Below are positions 43,972 through 52,603 of a stretch of 64,000 nt of DNA, one piece after another. The position numbers and the translations under genes were made by a program. The first letter of the stretch is position 1. Each line of letters begins with the position of its first letter. Below the pieces are notes generated by a model. The model was not told where the DNA came from. It was given only the letters and a program-made list of their open reading frames with translations, and ran no database searches. The stretch is from Paracoccaceae bacterium (lineage in GTDB: Bacteria; Pseudomonadota; Alphaproteobacteria; Rhodobacterales; Rhodobacteraceae), in the NCBI GenBank assembly GCA_020637675.1, contig JACKKD010000002.1, forward strand, positions 558,001-622,000, written 5' to 3'.

Positions 43972-44965
43972 CGGAGGCCTCCGGCGCGGGGTCCCAGAAA
44001 CAGGCGACGTCATGTCCGGGGCCGACCGGCCGGCGGGCGGGGTTCTCGCGAGCGCAGCGATCGAAGGCATGCGGGCAGCGCGCGCGGAAGGAGCAGGCCG
44101 TGGGGGCGGCGATCAGGATCGGCGGCTGGCCCTCGATGACGTTGAGCTTCGCCTCCCGCTCCCCGCGTACGGAGGGGATCGTCTTGAGAAGCGCGCGGGT
44201 ATAGGGGTGGCGCGGGCGGTGGAAAAGGTCCTTCACCGGTGCCTGTTCGACGATCTGGCCGCCGTACATCACGATCACGCGGTCGGCGATCCCGGCGATC
44301 ACCCCGAGGTCGTGGGTGATCCAGACGATCGCCATGCCGAGCTTGCGGCGCAGTTCCCGCACCAGTTCGAGGATCTGTGCCTGGATCGTCACGTCGAGCG
44401 CGGTCGTCGGCTCGTCGGCGATCAGCACCTTCGGGTCGCAGGCGAGCGCGATGGCGATCATCACCCGCTGGCGCATCCCGCCCGAGAACTGGTGGGGAAA
44501 GTCGTCGAGCCGGCGCCGCGCGTCCGGGATGCCGACAAGCTCCAGAAGCTCCTGCGCCCGCTTTCGTGCTGCCGCCTTGTCCATCCCCATGTGCTTGCGC
44601 AAGGGCTCCATGATCTGGAAGCCGACGGTGAAGACCGGGTTGAGCGAAGTCATCGGGTCCTGGAAGATGAAGCCGATCTCGCCGCCGCGCACGGCGCGCA
44701 GATGGTCCTGCGGACATCTCAGGAGGTCGGTTCCGCCGAACAGGACCTCGCCCGCGCGCACGTCGGCGGGCGGCGACGGCAGGAGACCGATCAGCGACAT
44801 CATCGTCACCGACTTGCCCGAACCGCTCTCGCCGACGACGCCGAGAAGCTCTCCGGGTTTCAGGTCGAAGCTGACGGAATTGACGGCGTGAACCTCGCCG
44901 CCGCGTGTCCTGAATACGGTCTTCAGGCCCTTGACATCAAGGACGGGCGAGGCCCCATCGGGCAT
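43964..44965 (-). CDS. Peptide-type ABC transporter ATPase (DppD/OppD-like)
   Basis: 333 residues. Walker A GESGSGKSV, Q-loop IFQDPMTSLNP, signature FSGGMRQRVMIAIAL, Walker B VLIADEPTTALD, and the C-terminal CSFRARCPHAFDRC cluster of the oligopeptide ABC family. ATG 44965 directly follows the stop of a 24-residue small ORF (TAA then ATG). First large gene of the import operon, divergent from the ArgE-type gene. Confidence 0.95.
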
Positions 44966-45040
44966 TTACGACTCCCAGTCGGTCTTTTTGTAATTCTTGT
45001 GCCCGGTCTGCGCCGGTTGTTTGGTCGAAGTGTTAGCCAT
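44966..45040 (-). CDS. Candidate 24-residue small protein or leader peptide abutting the ATPase gene
   Basis: ATG 45040 to TAA 44966 encodes a hydrophilic basic peptide starting MANTSTKQPAQ and ending KKTDWES. The stop is immediately followed by the ATG of the DppD-like gene, so ribosomes finishing it could reinitiate there. The codons (AAA, AAT, TAC, ACT) are AT-richer than in the flanking genes. GGGTGAAA lies directly before the ATG, a modest ribosome-binding site. No membrane segment, and no amino-acid run that would suggest classic attenuation. A reality test needs conservation or proteomics. Confidence 0.45.
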   Translation of the reverse strand: MANTSTKQPAQTGHKNYKKTDWES

Positions 45041-45165
45041 TTTCACCCGTCCGGCAACAACCAATTCTGCCGTGGTCCGGCGCGTCATCTCGGGCGGAAT
45101 GCCGGCGGGGTCGGGCAGAGTGCCCGGGCCTTGACCATTCCCCTCCGGCCCGTCACGGTCCCGGC

Positions 45166-45195
45166 GACGGCGAGGAGACGGCGAGGAGACGGCGA
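45166..45195 (+). repeat. 11-bp tandem repeat duplicating the ribosome-binding site of the deacylase gene
   Basis: GACGGCGAGGA at 45166-45176 and 45177-45187, then a partial copy to 45195. Each full copy contains GAGGA. The proximal one lies 7 bases before the ATG at 45195 and is the functional Shine-Dalgarno, and the distal one is 11 bases too far. Confidence 0.8.
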
Positions 45196-46358
45196 TGGCA
45201 ACACTATCCGAGGCGCGCAGGATTCTCGACCGGCTGGTGGCCTTTCCTACCGTGAGCCGCGACACGAACCTGCCGCTCGTCGACTGGGTCGAGGATTATC
45301 TGAAGGACCACGGTGTCACGGCGCATCGGGTCTGGAACGCCGAGCGGACGAAGGCGAACCTCTGGTGCTCGGTCGGACCCGACGTCCCCGGCGGGGTGAT
45401 CCTGTCGGGCCATTCCGACGTGGTGCCGGTCGAGGGCCAGTCCTGGACGACCGATCCCTGGACGGTGACCGAGAAGGACGGGCGCCTCTATGGCCGAGGC
45501 ACCTGCGACATGAAGGGCTTCGTCGCGCTTGCGCTCGCCGCCGTGCCGCTCGCGCTGAACTCGGGCGCGAAACGGCCCTTGCAGATCGCGCTCTCGATCG
45601 ACGAGGAACTGGGCTGTGTGGGATGCGTGCCCATGGTCGCGGAACTTGCCGCGCGGGCACCGAGGGCTGCGGCCGTCATCGTGGGCGAGCCGTCGCGCAT
45701 GCAGGCCGTCACGGGGCACAAGGGCGGGCTCATGTTCCGGACCGAGGTGAAGGGATTCCCCGTGCATTCCTCGATGATGCATACCGGCGTGAACGCGATC
45801 ATGGAGGCGGCGAAGCTTATCGACTGGGCGAACGCGCGCAACGCCACCAACCGCGCCGCCGTGCCCTCTGCGCTCGCCGCGGTCTTCGATCCGCCCTGGA
45901 CCACCGTGCATGTGGGCCAGATCAGCGGCGGCACCGCGCACAACATCACCGCCGAACACTGCACCTTCGGACTCGATTTCCGCGTCGTTCCGGGCGAGGC
46001 CGCAGAGGACTGGGCGCGGGCCTATCAGGCGAAGGTGGCGGAGGTCGAGGCCGGGATGAAGGCCGTCCGGCCCGAGGCGGGCGTCACGCTCACCCGTGTC
46101 TTCGACGTGCCGCCGCTGGTGCCGGAGGAAGGCGGCGCGGCCGAGGCGCTCGCGCGGGCGATCACCGGCGACAACGGCTCCCATGTCGTGAGCTACGGCA
46201 CCGAGGCCGGGCACTTCCAGAAGGCGGGCTATTCCACGGTGGTCTGCGGGCCGGGCGACATCGTCCAGGCGCATCAGGCGGACGAATACATCGAGGTGGC
46301 GGAGTTCGAGGCCGGCTGGCGCTTCATGCAGGCCCTTGTCGGGGGGCTGGCGGCATGA
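45195..46358 (+). CDS. Acetylornithine deacetylase-type M20 peptidase (ArgE-like)
   Basis: 387 residues, M20 metal-dependent amidohydrolase. Metal/catalytic residues visible: H73 and D75 in GHSDVVPV, D105 in GRGTCDMKG, the ELG glutamates near 137-138 in SIDEELG, E165 in GEPS and a late histidine in VQAHQADEY. Closest to ArgE, which removes acetyl from N2-acetylornithine. Rhodobacterales usually make ornithine by the ArgJ cyclic route, and the context here (divergent importer, overlapping FAD oxidase) suggests catabolic deacylation of an imported N-acyl compound instead. Coupled to the next gene by ATGA. Confidence 0.9.
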   Translation: MATLSEARRILDRLVAFPTVSRDTNLPLVDWVEDYLKDHGVTAHRVWNAERTKANLWCSVGPDVPGGVILSGHSDVVPVEGQSWTTDPWTVTEKDGRLYGRGTCDMKGFVALALAAVPLALNSGAKRPLQIALSIDEELGCVGCVPMVAELAARAPRAAAVIVGEPSRMQAVTGHKGGLMFRTEVKGFPVHSSMMHTGVNAIMEAAKLIDWANARNATNRAAVPSALAAVFDPPWTTVHVGQISGGTAHNITAEHCTFGLDFRVVPGEAAEDWARAYQAKVAEVEAGMKAVRPEAGVTLTRVFDVPPLVPEEGGAAEALARAITGDNGSHVVSYGTEAGHFQKAGYSTVVCGPGDIVQAHQADEYIEVAEFEAGWRFMQALVGGLAA

Positions 46359-47695
46359 CCTTCCCCATCCGCGCGGACAACCCCGCCACCTTCACCGGGC
46401 CGCTGCCCGAGGCGGCCGATGTCGTCGTCATCGGCGGCGGCGTGATCGGGGTGATGACCGCCTGGTTCCTCGCCCGGCGCGGGGTGAAGGTGGTCCTCTG
46501 CGAGAAGGGCCGCATCGCCGGAGAACAGTCGAGCCGCAACTGGGGCTGGGTCCGCCAGCAGGGGCGGGACCCGGCCGAACTGCCGATCATGATCGAGGCG
46601 ATGGCGATCTGGAAGGGTCTTTCCGCGGAGGCGGGCGCCGACCTCGGCTTCCGCCAGACCGGAGTGCTCTACCTCGCCAACAAGCCGGCCGATCTCGCCC
46701 GTTACGAAGGCTGGATGGTCCATGCCAGGGCACACGGGCTCGACACGCGGATGGTAACCGCGAGCGAGGTCGCGGCGATCCTGCCGAACGCCGCCGGCTG
46801 GCTCGGCGGCATCTGGACCGCGTCCGACGCCCGTGCCGAACCCTGGATCGCGGTGCCGCGCATCGCCACGGCGCTTGCGGCGCAGGGCGTGGCGATCCGC
46901 GAGGACTGCGCCGTGCGCGCGCTCGACATCGCCGGCGGGCGGATTGCGGGCGTCCTCACCGAACGCGGGCGCATCCGCGCCGACCGGGTGGTTCTGGCGG
47001 GCGGCGCCTGGTCCGCGCTCCTTGCGCGGGCGCAGGGGATCGGCTTGCCGCAGCTTTCGGTCCGCGCCACCGTCGCCGCCACCGAGCCGCTGCCGGAGGT
47101 CTGGACCGGTGCTGCCGCCGACAGCCATTTCGCCATCCGCCGGCGGGCGGACGGCGGCTACACGCTCGCCCCCGGCCATTTCCACGAATTCTTCATCGGA
47201 CCCGACGCATTCCGCAACCTCTGGGCGTTCCGGGCCCAGATCCTCAGCGATCTTTCGGGTACCCGCTTCCTGCCCGCCGCGCCGAAGCACTATCCCGATG
47301 CCTGGGGAACCCCGCGGCGCTGGTCGCCGGACGGCGAGAGCCCTTTCGAGCGCGTGCGCGTGCTCGACCCCGCCCCGAACCGCGCCGAGATCGAACGGCT
47401 CAGGACGCGATTCGCGGCGGCATTCCCGGCTCTCGGCAAACCCGCGATCCGCACCGCCTGGGCCGGGATGATCGACACCATGCCCGATGTGGTGCCGGTG
47501 ATCGACCACGCGGCCGCGCTGCCGGGGCTGACGATCGCCACCGGCATGTCGGGCCACGGCTTCGGCATCGGGCCGGGTGTGGGCCGGGTCGTCGCCGACC
47601 TCGTCGCGGGACTCGCGCCCGGCCACGATCTCGCGCGGTTCCGGCTCGCGCGGTTTTCCGACGGCTCGAGGATCGAGCTCGGCCCCGCGCTCTGA
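46355..47695 (+). CDS. FAD-dependent amine/amino-acid oxidoreductase (DAO family)
   Basis: 446 residues. Dinucleotide-binding motif VVVIGGGVIGVMTAWFLARRG near residue 24, EQSSRNWGWVRQQGRDPAE, and the C-terminal FAD motif TGMSGHGFGIGPGVGRVVADL. These mark it as a DadA/glycine-oxidase-type flavoenzyme that oxidatively deaminates an amino acid or secondary amine. ATG 46355 overlaps the stop of the ArgE-type gene (ATGA), so it probably acts on the deacylated product. No signal peptide. Exact substrate unknown. Confidence 0.9.
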   Translation: MTFPIRADNPATFTGPLPEAADVVVIGGGVIGVMTAWFLARRGVKVVLCEKGRIAGEQSSRNWGWVRQQGRDPAELPIMIEAMAIWKGLSAEAGADLGFRQTGVLYLANKPADLARYEGWMVHARAHGLDTRMVTASEVAAILPNAAGWLGGIWTASDARAEPWIAVPRIATALAAQGVAIREDCAVRALDIAGGRIAGVLTERGRIRADRVVLAGGAWSALLARAQGIGLPQLSVRATVAATEPLPEVWTGAAADSHFAIRRRADGGYTLAPGHFHEFFIGPDAFRNLWAFRAQILSDLSGTRFLPAAPKHYPDAWGTPRRWSPDGESPFERVRVLDPAPNRAEIERLRTRFAAAFPALGKPAIRTAWAGMIDTMPDVVPVIDHAAALPGLTIATGMSGHGFGIGPGVGRVVADLVAGLAPGHDLARFRLARFSDGSRIELGPAL

Positions 47696-47732
47696 GCGCC
47701 TTCGTTGTCGAAGCGCGCCGGGGCGCGCCGGC

Positions 47733-49040
47733 CTAGAGCCGGTCGCGGAGCGAGAACCAGGCCATGGCGAGGACCAGCAGCGGCCAGCGCAGCGCGACGC
47801 CGCCGGGGAAGGGGCGGGTGGGAACCCGCGCCATGAGGTCGAAGCGTTCCGCCTGGCCCGCGATGGCTTCGGCCGCGAGTTGGCCGCCGAGCGTGGCGAG
47901 CGCCACGCCGTGGCCGGAATAGCCGGACGCGGTCAGGATGTTGCCCTTCAGCCGCTCGAAATGTGGCATCCGGTTCAGCGTGATGCCGAGCGTGCCGCCC
48001 CAGGCATGGGTGATCTTCGCATCCCGAAGCTGCGGGAAGATCTCCACCATCGGCTTGCGGACGAGCCGCGCGATGTCGGGAAAGCGGTAGCCGTAGCTTT
48101 CGCCGCCGCCGAAGAGAAGGCGGTTGTCCTCGGAGAAGCGGAAGTAGTTGATGACGAACTTGCTGTCGGCGACGGCGTGGTCGGCGCTGAGCACGGCCTT
48201 GCGGGCCTCGGGCGAGAGGGGCTCGGTCGCGACGATGAAGTTGTTGATCGGCATGACGCGGGCCGCGGTCCGGGCCTCGAGGTGGCCGAGGTAGCCGTTG
48301 CAGGCGAGCAGGACGTGGCGCGCGGTGATGCGCGCGGCGGCGGTCTCCACGAGGGCGGGATCGCTGTCCCCGATCCGGCGGACGGTGGAATGTTCGTGGA
48401 TGCGCACGCCCGCCGCCGCCGCCGCGCGGGCGAGCCCGAGCGCGTAGCGCAGGGGGTGGAGGTGGCCGCCGCCCATGTCGATGTCGCCGCCGTGATAGGC
48501 GGGCGAGCCGACGAGGCTGCGCAACTCCTCCCGATCCAGGGGGCGGATCAGGTCGTAGCCGTAGTCGCGCGCCATCCTCTCGGCGTAGGCCCGGGCATGC
48601 GGGACGTGGCGCGGGCGATGGCAGGCGTGGATGATGCCGTCGGCCCAGCCGGCTTCGGGCGCGTGGCGGTTGGCAAGGGCACGGGTCAGCGCCACCGCCT
48701 CCTGCGCGAGGTCCCAGAGCGCGCGGGCGTGGCCCTTGCCCACGGCCTTTTCCAGCGCGTCCTGGTCGAGCCGCTGGCCCGTGCCGACCTGGCCGCCGTT
48801 GCGCCCAGAGGCGCCCCAGCCGACGCGATGGGCGTCGAGGAGGACGACGTCATAGCCGCGCCCGGCCAGATGCAGCGCGGCGGAGAGGCCGGTGAAGCCC
48901 GCGCCGACGATGCAGACGTCGCAGGCAAGATCGCCCGCCGCCGCCGGAAACGGGGGAAGGGGCGCCGCCGTCTCGGCATACCAGGACCGGGGATATTCCC
49001 CGGCCCGGTCGTTGGCCGTCAGGACGTCGAGGCGGGCCAT
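47733..49040 (-). CDS. PuuB/OrdL-like FAD-dependent amine oxidase, copy 1
   Basis: 435 residues. DVCIVGAGFTGLSAALHLAGRG near residue 41, GASGRNGGQVGTGQRLDQ, and GYSGHGVALATLGGQLAAEA at the end, the pattern of gamma-glutamylputrescine oxidase and relatives. Expected to oxidise a (glutamyl-)polyamine to its aldehyde with H2O2 release. Lies 13 bases downstream of the SpuC-type aminotransferase gene, in one operon controlled by the promoter at 50560-50604. A second homologue is encoded at 55480-56814. Confidence 0.88.
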   Translation of the reverse strand: MARLDVLTANDRAGEYPRSWYAETAAPLPPFPAAAGDLACDVCIVGAGFTGLSAALHLAGRGYDVVLLDAHRVGWGASGRNGGQVGTGQRLDQDALEKAVGKGHARALWDLAQEAVALTRALANRHAPEAGWADGIIHACHRPRHVPHARAYAERMARDYGYDLIRPLDREELRSLVGSPAYHGGDIDMGGGHLHPLRYALGLARAAAAAGVRIHEHSTVRRIGDSDPALVETAAARITARHVLLACNGYLGHLEARTAARVMPINNFIVATEPLSPEARKAVLSADHAVADSKFVINYFRFSEDNRLLFGGGESYGYRFPDIARLVRKPMVEIFPQLRDAKITHAWGGTLGITLNRMPHFERLKGNILTASGYSGHGVALATLGGQLAAEAIAGQAERFDLMARVPTRPFPGGVALRWPLLVLAMAWFSLRDRL

Positions 49041-49053
49041 CGGGCGGCCCCCG

Positions 49054-50454
49054 TCAAGCCGCGACGAGAAGCCCGTCGGACTTCAGGCCCGCATAGCATT
49101 CGTCAAGCGACTTCGTGGCCCGTTCGATCAGCACGTCGATCTCGGACGGCGTGATCACGAGAGGCGGGGAGATGATCATGCGGTCGCCGACGTGGCGCAT
49201 CACGAGGTTGTTGGCGAAGCAGCGCTCGCGGCAGCGCAGGCCGACCGTGCCGGCCTCGGAGGCGAACTTCGCCCGGGTGGCCTTGTCGGGTGTGAGCGCG
49301 ATGGAGCCCATGAGGCCGACGAGTTTCGCCTCTCCCACGAGCGGATGGTCGGCGAGCGCCTGCCAGCGTTCCATCAGGTAGGGGTGGGCGACCTTCTTCA
49401 CGTGATCCAGGATCCTTTCCTCCTGCAACACTTCGAGATTCTTCAGCGCCACGGCGGCGGCGACGGGATGGCCGGAATAGGTGTAGCCGTGGTTGAAGTC
49501 GTCGCCCGAGCCGGCGACCGTGTCGTGGACCTCGTCGCAGATGATCGAGCCGCCGATCGGCGCGTAGCCGGACGATAGACCCTTGGCGATGGTCATGATG
49601 TGGGGCCGGATGCCCATGGTCTGGCTGCCGAACCAGTTGCCGGTCCGGCCGAAGCCGGTGATGACCTCGTCGGCGATGAGCAGGATGCCGTATTTGTCGC
49701 AGATCCGCTGGATCTCCGGCCAGTAGGTCGCGGGCGGCACGATGACCCCGCCCGCGCCCTGGATCGGCTCGCCGATGAAGGCGGCAACGCGGTCGGCGCC
49801 GAGTTCCTCGATCTTCGCCTCAAGCTCGCGGGCGCGCATCAGGCCGAAGTCTTCGGGCGTCATGTCGCCGCCCTCCGCCCACCAGTGCGGCTGGCCGACA
49901 TGCACGATGTCGGGGATCGGCAGGCCGCCCTGCGCGTGCATCGGCGACATGCCGCCCAGCGAGGCGCCGCCCATTGTGGAGCCGTGGTAGGCGTTCTTGC
50001 GGCTGATGATGACCTTCTTTTCCGGCTTGCCCTTCACGTCCCAGTAGCGGCGGACAAGGCGGATGTTGGTGTCGTTCGCCTCCGACCCCGATCCGGCGTA
50101 GAAGACGTGGTTCAGGTCGCCCGGCGCAAGCTTGGCGATCTCGGCCGCGAGAGCGATGGCGGGGACGTGCGAAGTCTGGAAGAAGGTGTTGTAGTAGCAG
50201 AGCTCCTCGATCTGGCGCGCGGCGACATCGGCGAGGTCCTTGCGGCCGTAGCCGACGTTCACGCACCAGAGGCCCGCCATGCCGTCGAGGATCTGGTGGC
50301 CTTCGCTGTCCGTGAGGTAGACGCCCTTCGCCCGGGTGATGATCCGGGCGCCCTTCCGCGCCAGCGCGGCGCCTTCGGTGAAGGGATGCATGTGGTGGGC
50401 GGCGTCGAGCGCCTGAAGCTCTTTCGTCGGCAGGTGGTTGGTGATCTGCGTCAT
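49054..50454 (-). CDS. Putrescine-pyruvate-type class III aminotransferase (SpuC-like)
   Basis: 466 residues, PLP enzyme. YYNTFFQTSHVPAIALA, the GSGSEANDTNIRLVRRYW signature, AFIGEPIQGAGGVIVPP, LLIADEVITGFGRTG and the PLP lysine K291 in TIAKGLSSGYAPIGG. The LCYYNTF and DFNHGYTYSGHPVA features match the SpuC/putrescine-pyruvate group more than ornithine aminotransferases. Yields 4-aminobutanal from putrescine. First gene of the minus-strand catabolic pair. Its promoter carries two TGATCA-type operators. Confidence 0.92.
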   Translation of the reverse strand: MTQITNHLPTKELQALDAAHHMHPFTEGAALARKGARIITRAKGVYLTDSEGHQILDGMAGLWCVNVGYGRKDLADVAARQIEELCYYNTFFQTSHVPAIALAAEIAKLAPGDLNHVFYAGSGSEANDTNIRLVRRYWDVKGKPEKKVIISRKNAYHGSTMGGASLGGMSPMHAQGGLPIPDIVHVGQPHWWAEGGDMTPEDFGLMRARELEAKIEELGADRVAAFIGEPIQGAGGVIVPPATYWPEIQRICDKYGILLIADEVITGFGRTGNWFGSQTMGIRPHIMTIAKGLSSGYAPIGGSIICDEVHDTVAGSGDDFNHGYTYSGHPVAAAVALKNLEVLQEERILDHVKKVAHPYLMERWQALADHPLVGEAKLVGLMGSIALTPDKATRAKFASEAGTVGLRCRERCFANNLVMRHVGDRMIISPPLVITPSEIDVLIERATKSLDECYAGLKSDGLLVAA

Positions 50455-50559
50455 GGGCTCTCTCGCGTCGTTCGGGCCGGTCGGGCTTTTCGGGAACGGT
50501 CCTGACGCGATCCTGGCCGCGAGGGCGCGGGCGAGGCGGGCAGGCCGTGACTCGCCCTC

Positions 50560-50604
50560 AGGATATGATCAAAAGATTTCCTGTCAACCGAATTTGATCA
50601 AATT
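50560..50604 (-). promoter_or_regulatory. Promoter of the SpuC/PuuB operon with two TTTGATCA-type operators
   Basis: On the minus strand TTGACA (50587-50582) and TATCCT (50565-50560) are 16 bases apart. The perfect 14-bp palindrome AATTTGATCAAATT (50591-50604) lies just upstream of the -35, and a second TTTTGATCAT site (50574-50565) lies in the spacer and touches the -10. The same core recurs before the potF-like gene. Repression by the adjacent GntR-type protein is inferred. Confidence 0.7.
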
Positions 50605-50606
50605 TT

Positions 50607-51275
50607 TCACGCAGGGAGCGAGAGCCGGACCTGATCGATTCCCTGCTCGATGTCTTCCCTCAGCGCCCGCGCCAGCGCCTCGGCATCGCCCGCCCGCATC
50701 GCGGCAAGCGCCTCGGTGTGGCGGTCGGGCAGGTTCGAGGTGCCGTAGCGGCCGCAGACGACGCGCAGCGAAGGCCCGAAGCGGAGCCAGAGCGAATGCA
50801 CGATCGACAGGAGGATCGGCGCGCCCGCGCGTTCGTAGAGCGTGACGTGAAAGCGGTAGTTGCCCAGCAGGTAGCGCTGAACGTCGCCCGTGGCGATGGC
50901 CTGGTCGATGTCGGCGTCGATCTGCGCCAGTTCGTTGATGTCCTTCGTTTCCAGCCGTCTCGCCGCCATGTGGGCGAGCTTCGGCTCGATGGTGAGGCGC
51001 GCGAAGGCGATCTCGTCGAGCTGCGAGCCGGTCAGCTGGGGAACCGAGACGCGGCGGTTGCCCTGGAGCTCCAGCGCACCCTCTGCCGTCAGCTTGCGGA
51101 TCGCCTCGCGCACGGGTGTCATGCCGGCATCCAGGATCGCGGTCAGGCCCTGAATCGTGACGGGCTGTCCGGGGGCCAGCTGGCCGAAGAGAATCATGTC
51201 ACGGAGACGGCAGTACGTGATTTCATGGGTTGGAACTTTTCTGGGCGACTCGTCTCTCTCACGAAGGTTTTTCAT
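50607..51275 (-). CDS. GntR-family (FCD) transcriptional regulator
   Basis: 222 residues. N-terminal winged helix (about 15-82): EITYCRLRDMILFGQLAPGQPVTIQGLTAILDAGMTPVREAIRKLTAEGAL, then the all-helical FCD ligand domain, with histidines in NYRFHVTLYERA and PDRHTEAL that bind a metal in relatives. AAGGAAC precedes the ATG. It lies between the polyamine catabolic and uptake operons, each carrying a TTTGATCAAA palindrome at its promoter, so it is likely their regulator and responds to a polyamine or metabolite. Confidence 0.92.
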   Translation of the reverse strand: MKNLRERDESPRKVPTHEITYCRLRDMILFGQLAPGQPVTIQGLTAILDAGMTPVREAIRKLTAEGALELQGNRRVSVPQLTGSQLDEIAFARLTIEPKLAHMAARRLETKDINELAQIDADIDQAIATGDVQRYLLGNYRFHVTLYERAGAPILLSIVHSLWLRFGPSLRVVCGRYGTSNLPDRHTEALAAMRAGDAEALARALREDIEQGIDQVRLSLPA

Positions 51276-51347
51276 TCCCGTTCCTTGACAGGGGAGGCGC
51301 GAAAATCCGTATCTTCATAATAGATTGCGCGCCGCGGAAAAGCCATG

Positions 51348-51377
51348 TTGAAATGAGTCGCAAAATTTGATCAAAAT
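51348..51377 (+). promoter_or_regulatory. Promoter of the polyamine import operon with overlapping TTTGATCAAA operator
   Basis: TTGAAA (51348-51353) and CAAAAT (51372-51377) are 18 bases apart. The 10-bp palindrome TTTGATCAAA (51366-51375) covers the upstream edge of the -10 box. Identical core to the site at 50593-50602. On the opposite strand TATTAT (51322-51317) could be the -10 of the divergent GntR-type gene. Confidence 0.6.
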
Positions 51378-51455
51378 GACCGAACAACAACAGGCGGCCG
51401 CGATCGGACCGTTGAAACCGTCTGGCTGGCCACTCCAGCCTACCAAGGAGGTACT

Positions 51456-52541
51456 ATGAGATTCCGGAAAACCATGGTGGCTGCGGCCGCACTGTTGGCG
51501 GCGGGTGTTGCCGGCGCCGAAGAGGTCCATGTCTACAACTGGTCCGACTACATCGACGAGACGCTGCTGGCGAAGTTCGAAGAGGAGACCGGCATCAAGC
51601 TCGTCTACGACGTGTTCGATTCGAACGAGATCCTCGAGACGAAGATGCTCGCCGGGGCCTCGGGTTATGACGTCGTCGTCCCCAGCGGCTCGTTCCTGCA
51701 GCGGCAGATCCAGGCCGGCGCGTTCCAGAAACTCGACAAGTCGAAGCTGCCGAACCTCGCCAACATGTGGGACGTGATCCAGGAGCGGACTGCGAAGTAC
51801 GACCCCGACAACGAGTACTCCATCAACTACATGTGGGGCACGACCGGCATCGGCATCAACGTGGGCAAGGTCAGGGAAGTGCTTGGCGAGGACGCGCCGG
51901 TCAACTCGCTCGCGCTCCTTTTCGATCCCGCGAACATGGAGAAGCTCGCGACCTGCGGCGTGCACGTGCTCGACGCGCCGACCGAGATCATCCCGGCCGC
52001 GCTCAAATACATCGGCGAGGACCCGGACGCGCAGGACATGGAGACCATCGCCAAGGTGGAGCCGGTGCTGACCGCGATCGCGCCCTACATCCTGAAGTTC
52101 CATTCGTCGGAATATATCAACGCTCTCGCCAACGGCGACATCTGCATGGCTTTCGGCTGGTCGGGCGACATCCTGCAGGCGCGCGACCGCGCGGCGGAAG
52201 CCAACAACGGGGCGGAGATCGAGTATCACATCCCGAAGGAAGGCGCGCTGATGTGGTTCGACCAGATGGCGATCCCGGCCGATGCGCCGAACCCGGACGC
52301 CGCGCACAAGTTCCTGAACTTCATCATGGACGCCCACAACGCGGCCGCCGCGTCGAACTACGTCTATTATGCGAACGGCAACAAGGCCTCGCAGGAGTTC
52401 CTGAACGAGGACGTGATCGGCGACACGGCGATCTATCCGGACGAGGAAACGACCGCGAACCTCTACACCACCTCGCCCTGGGACCCGAAGGTCAACCGCG
52501 ACGTGACGCGGCTCTGGACCAAGATCAAGTCCGGCACCTGA
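51456..52541 (+). CDS. Putrescine/spermidine-type periplasmic binding protein (PotF-like)
   Basis: 361 residues with a Sec signal (TMVAAAALLAAGVAGA). The mature N terminus EEVHVYNWSDYIDETLLAKFEEETGI and the strings YDVVVPSGSFLQRQI, NYMWGTTGIGIN and FGWSGDILQARDRA are PotF/PotD hallmarks, including tryptophan and acidic residues that line the amine pocket. AAGGAGGT lies 4 bases before the ATG, a very strong ribosome-binding site. First gene of the operon with ATPase and permeases downstream. Confidence 0.95.
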   Translation: MRFRKTMVAAAALLAAGVAGAEEVHVYNWSDYIDETLLAKFEEETGIKLVYDVFDSNEILETKMLAGASGYDVVVPSGSFLQRQIQAGAFQKLDKSKLPNLANMWDVIQERTAKYDPDNEYSINYMWGTTGIGINVGKVREVLGEDAPVNSLALLFDPANMEKLATCGVHVLDAPTEIIPAALKYIGEDPDAQDMETIAKVEPVLTAIAPYILKFHSSEYINALANGDICMAFGWSGDILQARDRAAEANNGAEIEYHIPKEGALMWFDQMAIPADAPNPDAAHKFLNFIMDAHNAAAASNYVYYANGNKASQEFLNEDVIGDTAIYPDEETTANLYTTSPWDPKVNRDVTRLWTKIKSGT

Positions 52542-52555
52542 GACCGGACGCCCTT

Positions 52556-52585
52556 CGCCCCGCGCCCCACGGCGCGGGGCGTTTC
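52556..52585 (+). terminator. Perfect hairpin between the PotF-like and PotG-like genes
   Basis: CGCCCCGCGCC (52556-52566) pairs with GGCGCGGGGCG (52571-52581) around a 4-base loop, then TTTC. It lies 15 bases after the binding-protein stop and 19 before the next ATG. It probably causes partial termination or stabilises the upstream mRNA, raising the binding protein over the membrane parts. Confidence 0.65.
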
Positions 52586-52603
52586 ACATGACGAGGGAAC
52601 ATC

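Noticed and set aside
44966..45265. 99-residue version of the small ORF before the DppD-like gene
   Set aside because: The extra N-terminal 75 residues run antisense into the ArgE-like gene and are low-quality. Only the 24-residue C-terminal part has a plausible start and junction.
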